DNA from: an uncultured Bacteroidales bacterium
GTDB lineage: Bacteria; Bacteroidota; Bacteroidia; Bacteroidales; UBA932
Direction: 5' to 3'
Assembly: GCA_900319375.1 (NCBI GenBank)
Contig: ONOI01000015.1
Span: 1-36,529, forward strand
DNA length: 36,529 nucleotides
Shown here: piece by piece, positions 1 to 9,151 of the stretch
How the letters are laid out: each line of letters begins with the position of its first letter
Position numbering within the stretch: position 1 is the first letter of the stretch
Program-made: the position numbers and the translations under genes
Notes under the pieces: generated by a model
The model's input: the letters and a program-made list of their open reading frames with translations, nothing else
The model's database searches: none
What the model was told of the DNA's origin: nothing

Positions 1-199
1 TAGGGAGGGTGACAACGCCACGGATCATCTGGTTGGCCTTACGAGGGTCAACACCGAGATTCACGGAAATCTCGACTGATGAATCGAACTTGGTGTATGT
101 GATATCCTTCAAAAGACCACAAGCCTCGGAGAGGGAATAAGCCTTTGTCGAATCATACTTAGCTTTGGCAGCTTTCTGATTTTTTGTCAATTTACTCAT
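1..199 (-). CDS. rplA: 50S ribosomal protein L1, N-terminal part (cut by window edge)
   Basis: This is the first 66 codons of ribosomal protein L1, a 23S rRNA-binding protein of the L1 stalk that in many bacteria also represses its own L11-L1 operon. The reading starts at ATG 199 and runs off the window. The protein begins [16 protein letters not shown] and continues with a lysine-rich helix, then [11 protein letters not shown] and the L1-typical stretch [19 protein letters not shown], which is diagnostic. It lies 14 nt after rplK in the order rplK-rplA that is near-universal in bacteria. The remainder of the gene should lie left of the window. No anomaly is visible. Confidence 0.95.
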   Translation of the reverse strand, partial: MSKLTKNQKAAKAKYDSTKAYSLSEACGLLKDITYTKFDSSVEISVNLGVDPRKANQMIRGVVTLP

Positions 200-213
200 A
201 TCTCTTGTGATTT

Positions 214-657
214 TTAAAGGTCCTTAGGGAATTCACCGGTAACGGTGATACCCATACTTCTTGCTGTACCTGCAACCATCCTCATAGCGGATGCGATAGT
301 GAAGCAGTTGAGATCGGGCATTTTACCCTCTGCGATCTCCTTCACCTGGTCCCAGGTTACTGACGCTACCTTCTTACGGTTAGGCTCGCCGGATGCGGTA
401 GTAATGTGTGCCGCTTCTTTGAGAGAAACCGCTACCGGAGGCTGCTTTACCTCGAAGCTGAAAGACTTGTCGCTATAGACTGTAATAACGACAGGGAGGA
501 CTTTGCCTGCCTGTGCCTGCGTGGCTGCATTGAAAGCCTTGCAGAAGTCCATGATGTTGAGGCCTTTCGAACCGAGAGCAGGTCCTACCGGAGGTGCAGG
601 ATTAGCAGCTCCACCTTTGATTTGAAGCTTGATAAATCCGGTAACTTCTTTTGCCAT
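214..657 (-). CDS. rplK: 50S ribosomal protein L11
   Basis: Ribosomal protein L11 (147 aa, the normal length is 140-150) forms the GTPase-associated centre with 23S rRNA and contacts elongation factors. The N-terminal proline-rich signature [20 protein letters not shown] at about residues 17-36 is the thiostrepton-loop domain. The C-terminal RNA-binding domain is seen in the second half ([23 protein letters not shown], then [13 protein letters not shown]). The gene lies 9 nt after nusG and 14 nt before rplA, so it is part of the secE-nusG-rplK-rplA string and is almost certainly co-transcribed from upstream. Confidence 0.98.
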   Translation of the reverse strand: MAKEVTGFIKLQIKGGAANPAPPVGPALGSKGLNIMDFCKAFNAATQAQAGKVLPVVITVYSDKSFSFEVKQPPVAVSLKEAAHITTASGEPNRKKVASVTWDQVKEIAEGKMPDLNCFTIASAMRMVAGTARSMGITVTGEFPKDL

Positions 658-666
658 AATGATAAA

Positions 667-1233
667 CTATTCTTTTGTTACTTGTGTAAAGCTGAGCTCA
701 AGTGCTGTCTTTCTGCCGAATATGACGACAATGACTTTCACTTTGCTTCTGTCTTCCAGAATCTCGTCGATTGTACCGCTGAAGCCGCTGAAAGGACCGT
801 CAGTGATCTTAACCGACTCGCCTACCTCGTAATTTACGACGGTCTGCGCCTCGCTGTTGGCGTTTTCGTCCTGGATACCGAGGATCCTCTGAGCCTCTTC
901 CTCACGGATGGGGACAGGGATTCTCTCGAACTGGGTTCCGGAGATGTCTTTCTTCTCAGTAAGGAAGCCAGACATACCGGGGACCAGATTGCGGATGATA
1001 TTTTCAAGCTGAGCGCTGAGCTGGCACTGGATGAGGACATAACCAGGATAAAGCAGCCTGTCGGCCACTGTCCTTTTACCGTTGCGGGTGATTATTTCCT
1101 TCTTTACAGGTACCAGGACCTGTGCTACTTGATCTGTAAGGTTGCCTCTTTCGATCTCTTTCTGGAGATATTCTGCAGCCTTCTTTTCTTTTCCGCCTGC
1201 TGTCCGCAGAACATACCATTTCATTTCGCCCAT
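667..1233 (-). CDS. nusG: Transcription termination/antitermination factor NusG
   Basis: NusG (188 aa) binds RNA polymerase through its N-terminal NGN domain and couples it to Rho or the ribosome through its C-terminal KOW domain. The NGN domain starts with KWYVLRTAGGKEKKAAEYL (residues 4-22) and includes the LLYPGYVLIQ segment. The KOW domain near residues 135-165 carries VGESVKITDGPFSGFSGTID, the canonical KOW motif. Starts at Met1 or Met4 (1233 or 1224) are both possible. The order secE-nusG-rplK is standard. Length and motifs are normal for a housekeeping NusG rather than a specialised paralogue such as UpxY. Confidence 0.97.
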   Translation of the reverse strand: MGEMKWYVLRTAGGKEKKAAEYLQKEIERGNLTDQVAQVLVPVKKEIITRNGKRTVADRLLYPGYVLIQCQLSAQLENIIRNLVPGMSGFLTEKKDISGTQFERIPVPIREEEAQRILGIQDENANSEAQTVVNYEVGESVKITDGPFSGFSGTIDEILEDRSKVKVIVVIFGRKTALELSFTQVTKE

Positions 1234-1246
1234 ATCAGTACGAGAA

Positions 1247-1435
1247 TTACAGTGTGTAAATGAGGGACATCAGATTCTGGAAAGCAAGGTCTACAAGCCA
1301 GAGCACAAGAGCGAGGATAACGGTTGTAACCATAACGAGGATAGCTGAACTCTGCAGTTTATCCCAGGTAGGCCACGTCGTTTTCTTCGTCAGCTCTACA
1401 GCAGACTCTTTAACGTAGTTAATAAACTTACCCAT
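1247..1435 (-). CDS. secE: Preprotein translocase subunit SecE
   Basis: SecE (62 aa) is the small membrane subunit that clamps SecY in the SecYEG translocon. The protein has the short single-TM form: an amphipathic N-terminal helix (YVKESAVELTKKTTWPTWD, with the conserved TWP) followed by one transmembrane segment (SAILVMVTTVILALVLWLVD) and a short tail. It sits 13 nt upstream of nusG, the usual position, and downstream of tRNA-Trp. Length is typical for Bacteroidetes SecE. Confidence 0.96.
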   Translation of the reverse strand: MGKFINYVKESAVELTKKTTWPTWDKLQSSAILVMVTTVILALVLWLVDLAFQNLMSLIYTL

Positions 1436-1493
1436 CTTTACATTTAATGGACACGGGCAGGTGGAAGCGGAATGCCGTGTCTGTTAAACAACT

Positions 1494-1513
1494 ACCGAAG
1501 CGTAACCTTCGGT
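1494..1513 (-). other. Hairpin between tRNA-Trp and secE
   Basis: A short inverted repeat, ACCGAAG and CTTCGGT around a six-base loop, lies just 3' of tRNA-Trp. A wider repeat (GACACGG/CCGTGTC) lies further toward secE. There is no T run after either, so an RNA-processing structure fits better than a terminator. This is seen in the sequence; the role is inferred. Confidence 0.45.
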
Positions 1514-1515
1514 AC

Positions 1516-1589
1516 TGGCAGGGGAAGCAGGAATCGAACCCACATGGACGGTTTTGGAGACCGCTGAACTACCATTGTTCTATTCCCCT
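1516..1589 (-). tRNA. tRNA-Trp (CCA anticodon)
   Basis: Cloverleaf on the minus strand with acceptor pair AGGGGAA/TTCCCCT, anticodon loop CTCCAAA giving anticodon CCA, a T-loop GTTCGATTC, and a genomically encoded 3' CCA (1516-1518). It lies between tuf and secE, the usual place of trpT in Bacteroidetes. Confidence 0.96.
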
Positions 1590-1595
1590 AAAAGA

Positions 1596-1625
1596 GGCAG
1601 GCTTCGCCTATTAGGCTAGCCTGCC
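1596..1625 (-). other. Hairpin in the tuf/tRNA-Trp gap
   Basis: Perfect 8-bp arms GGCAGGCT (1596-1603) and AGCCTGCC (1618-1625). In the direction of transcription (minus) the hairpin is followed by TCTTTT and then tRNA-Trp. It could be a partial terminator that sets the ratio of tuf to downstream transcripts, or a processing site for the tRNA 5' end. The structure is seen; the role is inferred. Confidence 0.5.
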
Positions 1626-1641
1626 GGAAATACATTCAGGA

Positions 1642-2838
1642 TTAACCAAGAACCTTGATAACCTGGCCTGCGCCAACGGTACGGCCACCTTCGCGGATAG
1701 CGAAGCTAAGACCTTCGTTGAGTGCTACAGGGGTGATAAGCTGGACGTTGATTTCCACGTTATCGCCAGGCATAACCATCTCGACACCCTCCGGGAGAGA
1801 GATCTCACCGGTAACATCAAGTGTACGGATGAAGAACTGAGGACGATACTTGTTGTGGAAAGGAGTGTGGCGTCCACCTTCCTCCTTCTTCAGGACGTAG
1901 ATCTGTCCGAGGAAGTGAGAATAAGGCTTGATCGAGCCGGGCTTGGCAATAACCTCACCACGCTTGACTTCCTTCTTGTCAATACCGCGAAGGAGAAGTC
2001 CTACGTTGTCTCCGGCCTCGCCCTGATCGAGGAGCTTGCGGAACATCTCAACACCAGTAACAACTGTTGTGAGGGGTTTCTCGCGGAAGCCTACGATCTC
2101 AGCGGGATCGTTGACGTGTACGGTACCAGCCTCGATACGGCCAGTAACGACTGTTCCACGGCCAGTAATCGAGAAGATATCCTCGATAGGCATAAGGAAC
2201 GGTTTGTCGGTCAGACGGACAGGGAGCGGAATGTACTCATCGACTGCATTCATGAGCTCCATAACCTTGTCTTCCCACTGGGGCTCTCCGTTGAGAGCAC
2301 CAAGAGCGGAGCCGCGGATAACGGGAGCGTTGTCGCCGTCGAAATCATACTTGTTCAGAAGGTCGCGAACCTCCATCTCTACGAGGTCGAGCATTTCCTC
2401 ATCGTCTACAAGGTCAACCTTGTTGAGGAAAACGACCATCTTAGGAACGTTCACCTGCTTTGCGAGAAGCACGTGCTCGTTGGTCTGAGGCATGGGACCG
2501 TCGGTAGCTGCCACAACGAGGATTGCACCATCCATCTGGGCTGCACCGGTAACCATGTTCTTCACGTAGTCGGCGTGGCCAGGGCAATCGACGTGTGCAT
2601 AGTGACGATTCTCGGTCTCGTACTCAACGTGAGCGGTGTTAATGGTGATACCACGCTCTTTCTCTTCGGGAGCGTTGTCGATCTGGTCGAAGGACTTGAT
2701 CTTGCCTTCGTTACCCTTTACGCGAGCTGCAAGCACCTTAGTGATAGCAGCGGTAAGGGTAGTCTTACCGTGGTCAACGTGGCCAATAGTACCGATGTTG
2801 ACATGCGGTTTGGTTCTTACGAATGTTTCTTTTGCCAT
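1642..2838 (-). CDS. tuf: Translation elongation factor Tu
   Basis: EF-Tu (398 aa, family norm about 394-400) is the GTPase that delivers aminoacyl-tRNA to the ribosome. The P-loop GHVDHGKTT is at residues 18-26, the switch II motif DCPGHADYV at about 80-90, the guanine-recognition NKVD near 135, and SALGAL near 175. Domain 2 ([13 protein letters not shown]) and domain 3 ([13 protein letters not shown]...[12 protein letters not shown]) are complete to the C-terminal GQVIKVLG. It lies 34 nt after tRNA-Thr(GGT) and upstream of tRNA-Trp and secE, a classic tRNA-tuf-tRNA-secE-nusG arrangement. No local promoter is needed given the strong one at 3274-3303. Confidence 0.99.
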   Translation of the reverse strand: MAKETFVRTKPHVNIGTIGHVDHGKTTLTAAITKVLAARVKGNEGKIKSFDQIDNAPEEKERGITINTAHVEYETENRHYAHVDCPGHADYVKNMVTGAAQMDGAILVVAATDGPMPQTNEHVLLAKQVNVPKMVVFLNKVDLVDDEEMLDLVEMEVRDLLNKYDFDGDNAPVIRGSALGALNGEPQWEDKVMELMNAVDEYIPLPVRLTDKPFLMPIEDIFSITGRGTVVTGRIEAGTVHVNDPAEIVGFREKPLTTVVTGVEMFRKLLDQGEAGDNVGLLLRGIDKKEVKRGEVIAKPGSIKPYSHFLGQIYVLKKEEGGRHTPFHNKYRPQFFIRTLDVTGEISLPEGVEMVMPGDNVEINVQLITPVALNEGLSFAIREGGRTVGAGQVIKVLG

Positions 2839-2872
2839 AATATTATGAAATAAAAGTTGTCACAAAAAAAAG

Positions 2873-2944
<72 letters not shown>

Positions 2945-2953
2945 ATTCTTTTG

Positions 2954-3025
2954 AGCGGGGTAGGAGAATCGAACTCCCATTTCCAGCTTGGAAGGCTGGC
3001 ATAATAGCCATTATACGAACCCCGC
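2954..3025 (-). tRNA. tRNA-Gly (TCC anticodon)
   Basis: Acceptor arms GCGGGGT/ACCCCGC, anticodon stem CCAGC/GCTGG around loop CTTCCAA (anticodon TCC), T-loop TTCGATT. CCA is not encoded. A small hairpin (AAGTGG/CCACTT, 3027-3042) separates it from tRNA-Tyr and may aid processing. Confidence 0.95.
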
Positions 3026-3045
3026 AAAGTGGTGCCCCACTTAAT

Positions 3046-3130
3046 TGGTGGGCAAGGATGGATTCGAACCACCGAAGGTATAACCAGCAGATTTACAGTC
3101 TGCCCCATTTGGCCACTCTGGTACTTGCCC
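3046..3130 (-). tRNA. tRNA-Tyr (GTA anticodon)
   Basis: A class II tRNA with a long variable arm: acceptor arms GGGCAAG/CTTGCCC, anticodon loop CTGTAAA (anticodon GTA), long variable arm, T-loop TTCGAAT. A 3' CCA is encoded at 3046-3048. Confidence 0.96.
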
Positions 3131-3137
3131 TAAATAA

Positions 3138-3160
3138 CTGCCTGAATGCTGCTCAGGCAG
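3138..3160 (-). other. Intergenic hairpin between tRNA-Thr and tRNA-Tyr
   Basis: Perfect 8-bp arms CTGCCTGA (3138-3145) and TCAGGCAG (3153-3160) with a 7-nt loop, placed between two tRNAs of one transcript and without a T run. A processing element is the likely reading. Confidence 0.5.
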
Positions 3161-3164
3161 AGCG

Positions 3165-3238
3165 AGCCGATGGGCGGATTCGAACCGTCGACCCCGAGAT
3201 TACAAATCACGTGCTCTGGCCAGCTGAGCTACATCGGC
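3165..3238 (-). tRNA. tRNA-Thr (TGT anticodon)
   Basis: Acceptor arms GCCGATG/CATCGGC identical to the other tRNA-Thr, D-arm GCTCAGCTGGCCAGAGC, anticodon loop TTTGTAA (anticodon TGT), T-loop TTCGAAT. One T-T mismatch in the anticodon stem and one A-C in the T stem are visible. CCA is not encoded. It is the first gene of the tRNA-tuf operon. Confidence 0.94.
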
Positions 3239-3273
3239 ATGTATGTCAATTCCTCTTTTCCCAAAAAGGACTG

Positions 3274-3303
3274 CAAATATAGAGAACTTTTCTGAAATTC
3301 AAA
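3274..3303 (-). promoter_or_regulatory. Bacteroidetes-type promoter of the tRNA-tuf-secE-nusG-rplK operon
   Basis: On the minus strand a -33 element TTTG (3303-3300) is followed after 18 bp by the -7 element TATATTTG (3281-3274). Both match the known Bacteroidetes primary sigma consensus (TTTG, TAnnTTTG). It lies 36 nt before tRNA-Thr(TGT) and is the only complete promoter seen for this operon. Confidence 0.85.
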
Positions 3304-3310
3304 AAAGATT

Positions 3311-5170
3311 TTACAAGATTTCAGAAATTTTTCTTGAAATCCCTTCGGTATCAAGACCGCATCTTTCCCGCTGGGCGCTCTGAGTGTCGTGTTCGATAAA
3401 CACGTCCGGGGCGCCTATCCCCGTCACAAACACTCCTGGGGCCTTGTCTGCCAGATATTCGCAAACCGCTCCGTAAAGTCCGCCCTTGAGAGTACCGTCC
3501 TCGACGGTAATTATCTTTTTATATGTCTTGGCTATCCTATCCAGCATGTCGGTGTCCAGCGGCTTGAGGAAGCGGAAATTATATACCCCTACCCTGCCCT
3601 CGAACTGCCCGGCCGCTTCGAGTGAACGGTGGACGGCGGGACCGATAGCGACCACGGCGACCTTGTCCCCCTTAAGGCATTCTACCGCCCGCCCGAGGGG
3701 CAGCTCTTCGAACCCGGAGGTGCGCCAATCGCTGGGGTCTGCAGCTCCGCGCGGGTACCTTATTATATAAGGGCCGCCCTCGTAACGCAGGGCCGAGTAC
3801 ATGAGGTTCTTGAGCTCTGCGCCGTCGGCGGGGGCGGATACGACGCAGTTGGGGATTGCGCGGTAGGCCGACAGATCGAACATGCCGTGGTGTGTGGCTC
3901 CGTCCTCGCCGACCAAGCCGGCCCTGTCGAAACAGAGCACGACCGGCAGATTCTGAAGGGCCACGTCGTGGATAATCTGATCGTACGCCCTCTGGGCGAA
4001 GGTCGAATAGATGTTGCAGAACGGGCGCATCCCTCCGGCCGCGAGTCCGGCGGAGAAGGTGACGGCATGTTCCTCCTCGATTCCGACATCGAAGAAGCGC
4101 TCCGGGAAGGAGGCCGCAAACTTGTTCATTCCGCAGCCGCTGGCCATCGCGGGCGTTACTCCTACGATTCGGTTGTCTTCCCCTGCGAGCTCGCAAAGGA
4201 CCTCGCCGAACACGTCCTGGAAACGGTCCAGTTTATTCTGAGAGACCTTTCTCTCCCCCGTTTCGGGGTCGAATTTTCCGGGGGCATGCCAGATTCGGGG
4301 GTCATCCTCCGCGGGCGCGAAACCGTTGCCTTTGCTGGTGATGCAGTGAAGGACTACGGGGCCATGGAGACTCTTCATCTTACGGAGACTGCTGACCACC
4401 CGCTCGATGTCGTTGCCGCTGATCGGGCCGAAGTAGCGAAGGCCGAGTGCTTCGAAGATATCGCCGCCCATCCGCTTTACTATCCATGACTTAAGGGAGC
4501 GGAGCCACCTCTGGAGGAAGCGCCTCAGACGATGGTCTCCCAGACGATTCCAGACCCTGTCCTTGAAGGTATTGTATTTTCCGCTTGAGGTTACGCGGAA
4601 AAGGCTCTGATGAAGGCCGCCTATAGCCTTGTCGATAGACTGGTTGTTGTCGTTAAGGACTATAAGGATGTTGGCTTTGCTGGTTCCGGCGTTGTTCAGG
4701 GCCTCGAAGGCCATGCCGCCGGACAGGGCGCCGTCGCCGATTAGGGCTACGCTGTGGGCATCGGAGCCCTGGAGGGCGAACGCCTCCGCATAGCCGAGGG
4801 CGGCGCTTACCGAGTTCGAGGCGTGTCCGACACCGAAGGCGTCGTACTCGCTCTCGGACATTTTCGGGAAGCCGCTCACGCCCTCCTTAGTGCGGAGGTG
4901 TTTGAACGCTTCCTTACGGCCGGTAAGTATTTTGTGGGCATAGGCCTGATGGCCTACATCGAAGATGAGCTTGTCTTTAGGGGCGTCGTAGACGTAGTGA
5001 AGGCCTACGATGAGCTCTACTGCGCCAAGACTGGAAGCGAGATGTCCGGGGTGTTCGGAACACACCTCCAACATATATGAACGAAGCTCAGAACAGAGTT
5101 GTCTGAGTTGGTCCATGCTAAGCGCCTTGATATCTGCAGGCGAATTGATGCTGTCCAGTATGCGGTCCAT
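3311..5170 (-). CDS. dxs: 1-deoxy-D-xylulose-5-phosphate synthase
   Basis: DXS (619 aa, family norm 610-640) condenses pyruvate and glyceraldehyde 3-phosphate, with thiamine diphosphate, in the first step of the MEP isoprenoid pathway. The TPP domain has FDVGHQAYAHKILTGR near residues 70-85 and the TPP/Mg motif GDGALSGGMAFEALNNAG near 145. The pyrimidine domain has DVGIEEEHAVTFSAGLA with the catalytic Glu, and DRAGLVGEDGATHHGMFD. The C-terminal transketolase domain ends near ERCGLDTEGISRKI. The start at 5170 fits the family (DSINSPADIKALS...) and lies 7 nt after a TATTTTTG box, so the mRNA is almost leaderless. It is a single gene, flanked by the tRNA promoter and a divergent transporter. Confidence 0.97.
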   Translation of the reverse strand: MDRILDSINSPADIKALSMDQLRQLCSELRSYMLEVCSEHPGHLASSLGAVELIVGLHYVYDAPKDKLIFDVGHQAYAHKILTGRKEAFKHLRTKEGVSGFPKMSESEYDAFGVGHASNSVSAALGYAEAFALQGSDAHSVALIGDGALSGGMAFEALNNAGTSKANILIVLNDNNQSIDKAIGGLHQSLFRVTSSGKYNTFKDRVWNRLGDHRLRRFLQRWLRSLKSWIVKRMGGDIFEALGLRYFGPISGNDIERVVSSLRKMKSLHGPVVLHCITSKGNGFAPAEDDPRIWHAPGKFDPETGERKVSQNKLDRFQDVFGEVLCELAGEDNRIVGVTPAMASGCGMNKFAASFPERFFDVGIEEEHAVTFSAGLAAGGMRPFCNIYSTFAQRAYDQIIHDVALQNLPVVLCFDRAGLVGEDGATHHGMFDLSAYRAIPNCVVSAPADGAELKNLMYSALRYEGGPYIIRYPRGAADPSDWRTSGFEELPLGRAVECLKGDKVAVVAIGPAVHRSLEAAGQFEGRVGVYNFRFLKPLDTDMLDRIAKTYKKIITVEDGTLKGGLYGAVCEYLADKAPGVFVTGIGAPDVFIEHDTQSAQRERCGLDTEGISRKISEIL

Positions 5171-5177
5171 CGAAACG

Positions 5178-5185
5178 CAAAAATA
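5178..5185 (-). promoter_or_regulatory. -7 box of the dxs promoter
   Basis: TATTTTTG (minus strand) matches TAnnTTTG and ends 7 nt before the dxs ATG, which predicts a leader of only a few bases. No clear -33 TTTG is seen. Confidence 0.55.
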
Positions 5186-5243
5186 CTATGAAATTGTGAA
5201 TTTGTGAAATATGAAGTAAATTAGTTCTCCGATAATCATTCAG

Positions 5244-6581
<1,338 letters not shown>

Positions 6582-6602
6582 ATGATATAATACTTTATTG
6601 AT

Positions 6603-8234
6603 ATGTCCGACAATTTACTTAAACCTACACTAAGGGATTCTGCAGCCATGCGCTGGATCGCGCTCCTGCTGCTCGCTCTTGCGATGTTCTGCTCGTACAT
6701 CTTTATGGACATCCTCTCCCCTATCAAAGACTTGATGGAGTCTACCCGCGGATGGGATTCCAAGGCATTCGGTACGATGGAAGGATCGGAGACTTTCCTC
6801 AATGTGTTCGTCTTCTTCCTCATCTTTGCCGGTATTATTCTCGACAAGATGGGAGTGCGCTTTACCGCAGTCCTTTCAGGAGCAGTGATGCTGATAGGCG
6901 GCTTTATCAAGTACTTCGCCATCAGTGAGACTTTCATCGGATCAGGCCTCGAGACCTGGTTCACCAATAACCTTAACTGGCACACAGGAATCGGCTTCAT
7001 CGACGACATCCTCCCCTTCTATCAGGGTATGCCCGCCTCGGCTAAGCTGGCCGCCCTCGGCTTCATGATCTTCGGATGTGGAGTGGAGATGGCAGGCATT
7101 ACCGTCAGCCGTGGTATCGTGAAGTGGTTCAAGGGCCGCGAGACTGCTCTCGCAATGGGCTCCGAGATGGCTCTCGCCCGCCTCGGAGTTGCTACCTGCA
7201 TGATCTTCTCGCCCTACTTCGCCAAGCTCGGCGGAACAATCAACGTCAGCCGCTCGGTCGCCTTCGGAGTAGTTCTTCTCTGCATCGCCCTCATCATGTT
7301 CATCGTCTACTTCTTCATGGACAAGAAGCTCGACAGCCAGACCGGCGAAGCTGAAGAAAAAGACGATCCCTTCAAGGTCAAAGATATCGGCAAGATCCTT
7401 TCAAGCCTCGGTTTCTGGCTGGTTGCCCTGCTCTGCGTTCTGTACTACTCGGCCATCTTCCCGTTCCAGAAGTATGCGGTCAACATGCTGCAGTGTAACC
7501 TTACTCTTACCGAGCCGGCAGCCGGTTCTTTCTGGGCCGGAGAAGCAGTGACTATCGTCCAGTACATCATAATGCTGGTGGTCGCAGCATGCTCTTTTGC
7601 CAGCAACTTCATCAAGAACAACAAGCAGCTCAAATACGGTTTGATGGCTATCGCCGTCGTAGCTCTCGTAGTCTACTGCGTGATGGGCTTCAAGCGCGGA
7701 ACCGCCGAGACTATCTTCGCAGTGTTCCCTCTGCTCGCAGTCGCAATTACTCCTATCCTCGGTAACTACGTAGACCATAAGGGCAAGGCGGCATCGATGC
7801 TCCTCATCGGATCGCTGCTTCTCGTCCTTTGCCACCTTACCTTCGCTTTCGTCCTGCCTCTGTTCAAGGGCAACGCTATCGGCGGTACTGTAGTGGCTTA
7901 CGTGACCATCCTTGTTCTCGGCGCCAGTTTCTCGCTCGTTCCGGCAGCTCTCTGGCCTTCGGTTCCGAAGCTCGTAGACGCAAAGGTCATTGGTTCGGCC
8001 TACGCTCTTATCTTCTGGATCCAGAACATCGGTCTCTGGCTATTCCCTATCCTCATCGGCAACGTTCTTACCAATACGAACGCCCCCGGCACCGCTCCCG
8101 ACCAGCTCAACTACACCTGGGCTCTGGTGATGCTCGCATGCCTTGGAGTCGCCGCAATGCTTATCGGCCTCTACCTTAAGGTAGTTGACAAGAAGCGTAA
8201 CCTCGGACTGGAACTCCCGAATATTACTGAATAA
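6603..8234 (+). CDS. MFS transporter, Bacteroidetes type
   Basis: A 543-aa, 12-helix major facilitator. The first helix is MRWIALLLLALAMFCSYIFMD. The loop 2-3 motif A region reads FAGIILDKMGVRFTAV, matching GxxxDxxGxR. A soluble, charged linker (DKKLDSQTGEAEEKDDPFK) separates the two six-helix halves. The second half repeats the pattern (LGNYVDHKGKAASMLLIGSLLL). The layout resembles MFSD1-like transporters, which export small peptides in animals, but the substrate here is unknown. It follows the YfcC gene by 21 nt and ends before a strong terminator at 8270. Codon use looks well adapted, suggesting good expression. Confidence 0.85.
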   Translation: MSDNLLKPTLRDSAAMRWIALLLLALAMFCSYIFMDILSPIKDLMESTRGWDSKAFGTMEGSETFLNVFVFFLIFAGIILDKMGVRFTAVLSGAVMLIGGFIKYFAISETFIGSGLETWFTNNLNWHTGIGFIDDILPFYQGMPASAKLAALGFMIFGCGVEMAGITVSRGIVKWFKGRETALAMGSEMALARLGVATCMIFSPYFAKLGGTINVSRSVAFGVVLLCIALIMFIVYFFMDKKLDSQTGEAEEKDDPFKVKDIGKILSSLGFWLVALLCVLYYSAIFPFQKYAVNMLQCNLTLTEPAAGSFWAGEAVTIVQYIIMLVVAACSFASNFIKNNKQLKYGLMAIAVVALVVYCVMGFKRGTAETIFAVFPLLAVAITPILGNYVDHKGKAASMLLIGSLLLVLCHLTFAFVLPLFKGNAIGGTVVAYVTILVLGASFSLVPAALWPSVPKLVDAKVIGSAYALIFWIQNIGLWLFPILIGNVLTNTNAPGTAPDQLNYTWALVMLACLGVAAMLIGLYLKVVDKKRNLGLELPNITE

Positions 8235-8269
8235 GTTTTTATTCGGATTACGCCAAATCGCCATCCTGC

Positions 8270-8301
8270 AAATCGGTCCCGGAAGTTTCCGGGGCCGATT
8301 T
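8270..8301 (+). terminator. Terminator-like hairpin after the transporter pair
   Basis: A near-perfect hairpin (AAATCGGTCCCGGAA and its complement with one G-T pair, loop GTT) lies 36 nt after the MFS stop and is followed by a T-rich stretch (TTTCTGTATTTT). It overlaps the start of the 51-bp repeat array. Confidence 0.7.
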
Positions 8302-8475
8302 CTGTATTTTCGGCACCAAATGCCTGGCATTTCCCTTTCCCGGCGCCATTTTCGGGGTTTTTGGCGCGGAATGGCTGTTATTTCTCCCCTCCGGCGCCAT
8401 TTTGGGCGATTTCGGCGCGGAATTGCTGATTTTTTCTCTTTCCGGCGCCGATTTTGGCATTTTTGGCGCCGAGGG
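8291..8475 (+). repeat. 51-bp direct tandem repeat, about 3.6 copies
   Basis: Four consecutive units begin at 8291, 8341, 8392 and 8443 with spacings of 50, 51 and 51 bp; the last is partial. Each opens with a GGCGCC-type core then ATTTT, and has a second GGCGC core about 23-25 bp on, followed by GAAT and a pyrimidine-rich tract. GCGCCA and TGGCGC within a unit can pair. Because 51 is a multiple of three, reading frames stay open on both strands; the minus-strand frame gives a 17-residue repeat with SAPK/MAPE motifs. No start context, promoter or family supports a real protein. Confidence 0.8.
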
Positions 8476-8531
8476 CCTACCGGGGCTTCGCCGGAGCGGG
8501 AGTGGAAGCGCGAAGGGTTAAAAGGTTGGTA

Positions 8532-8630
8532 CGATTTTGTCGAAGATCGTTTCTGAGGTCGCTCGTGGGAGTGCTTGCCCGGTTGCCTGCCTGAGTGCCC
8601 GCGACCTCTTCCAACCCTTCGAAAAAATCG
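8532..8630. repeat. Imperfect inverted repeat with about 30-bp arms
   Basis: The left arm (8532-8562) and the reverse complement of the right arm (8601-8630) both start CGATTTT, share TCGAAG in the middle, and both end GAGGTCGC; about 8 central bases differ. The loop is about 38 bp. No coding role is visible. Confidence 0.6.
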
Positions 8631-8798
8631 TCCCCGATTGTTTCTGACGCCGCGAGTGAAGCGAAACTGCTGACGCGAACGTTCTACACTTCGCGGGAAG
8701 CATCCCTGCCGGGGGCTCAGAATATATATTCGAACGGGAGTGAAAGCGCGAATGCTTCGCGCCGTTGGGTGGATATTCCTGTGTTACAGAGAGTTGCT

Positions 8799-8851
8799 TA
8801 AATCAAACTCCGATAATTTCCGACTTTGATTTACATAATTATCTGTAAATC
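8799..8851. repeat. Three-arm alternating inverted repeat in an AT-rich patch
   Basis: TAAATCAAA (8799-8807) pairs with TTTGATTTA (8825-8833). Part of the second arm, GATTTACA (8828-8835), also pairs with TGTAAATC (8844-8851). The two hairpins are mutually exclusive. The patch is clearly AT-rich between GC-rich flanks. Confidence 0.6.
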
Positions 8852-9074
8852 AATAAGTTCCACCTGACGGCGATATAAATAATTATGAGAAGGAGGCGAG
8901 CGAAGCTGATGTGAGGAGGGCCGCAGGGGGCTAGGGGGAAGGACGCTTCCCCCGTATGAATAGAGACACAGGCCGCGAGGTGGCGAGCGGCCGGTACTGA
9001 GAGGGGCCCGGCTTCGGGGTTGCCGGGGCCCGACTCCATTCTTCACGATGAAATAACCGCTGGACAAAACACCC

Positions 9075-9117
9075 ATCGCGCAAGCTGAGCCCCATCAAAG
9101 GCTCGGCGCAGCGCGAT
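9075..9117. repeat. Nested hairpin
   Basis: Outer arms ATCGCGC (9075-9081) and GCGCGAT (9111-9117) enclose inner arms GAGCC (9087-9091) and GGCTC (9100-9104) around CCATCAAA. The nesting suggests an RNA fold or a protein-binding palindrome. Nothing similar is recognised. Confidence 0.5.
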
Positions 9118-9151
9118 CGAGGGTTGGACATTGGTGTATTGAGGTCTTTAG

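Noticed and set aside
1855-2853. 332-codon plus-strand ORF opposite tuf
   Set aside because: Antisense shadow of a highly conserved gene with strong codon bias; no family resemblance.
3629-4489. 286-codon plus-strand ORF opposite dxs
   Set aside because: Shadow of dxs, with no start context and implausible composition.
8291-8475. Possible CRISPR array
   Set aside because: The units are contiguous, diverged and without unique spacers, and no cas genes are nearby. A plain tandem repeat fits.
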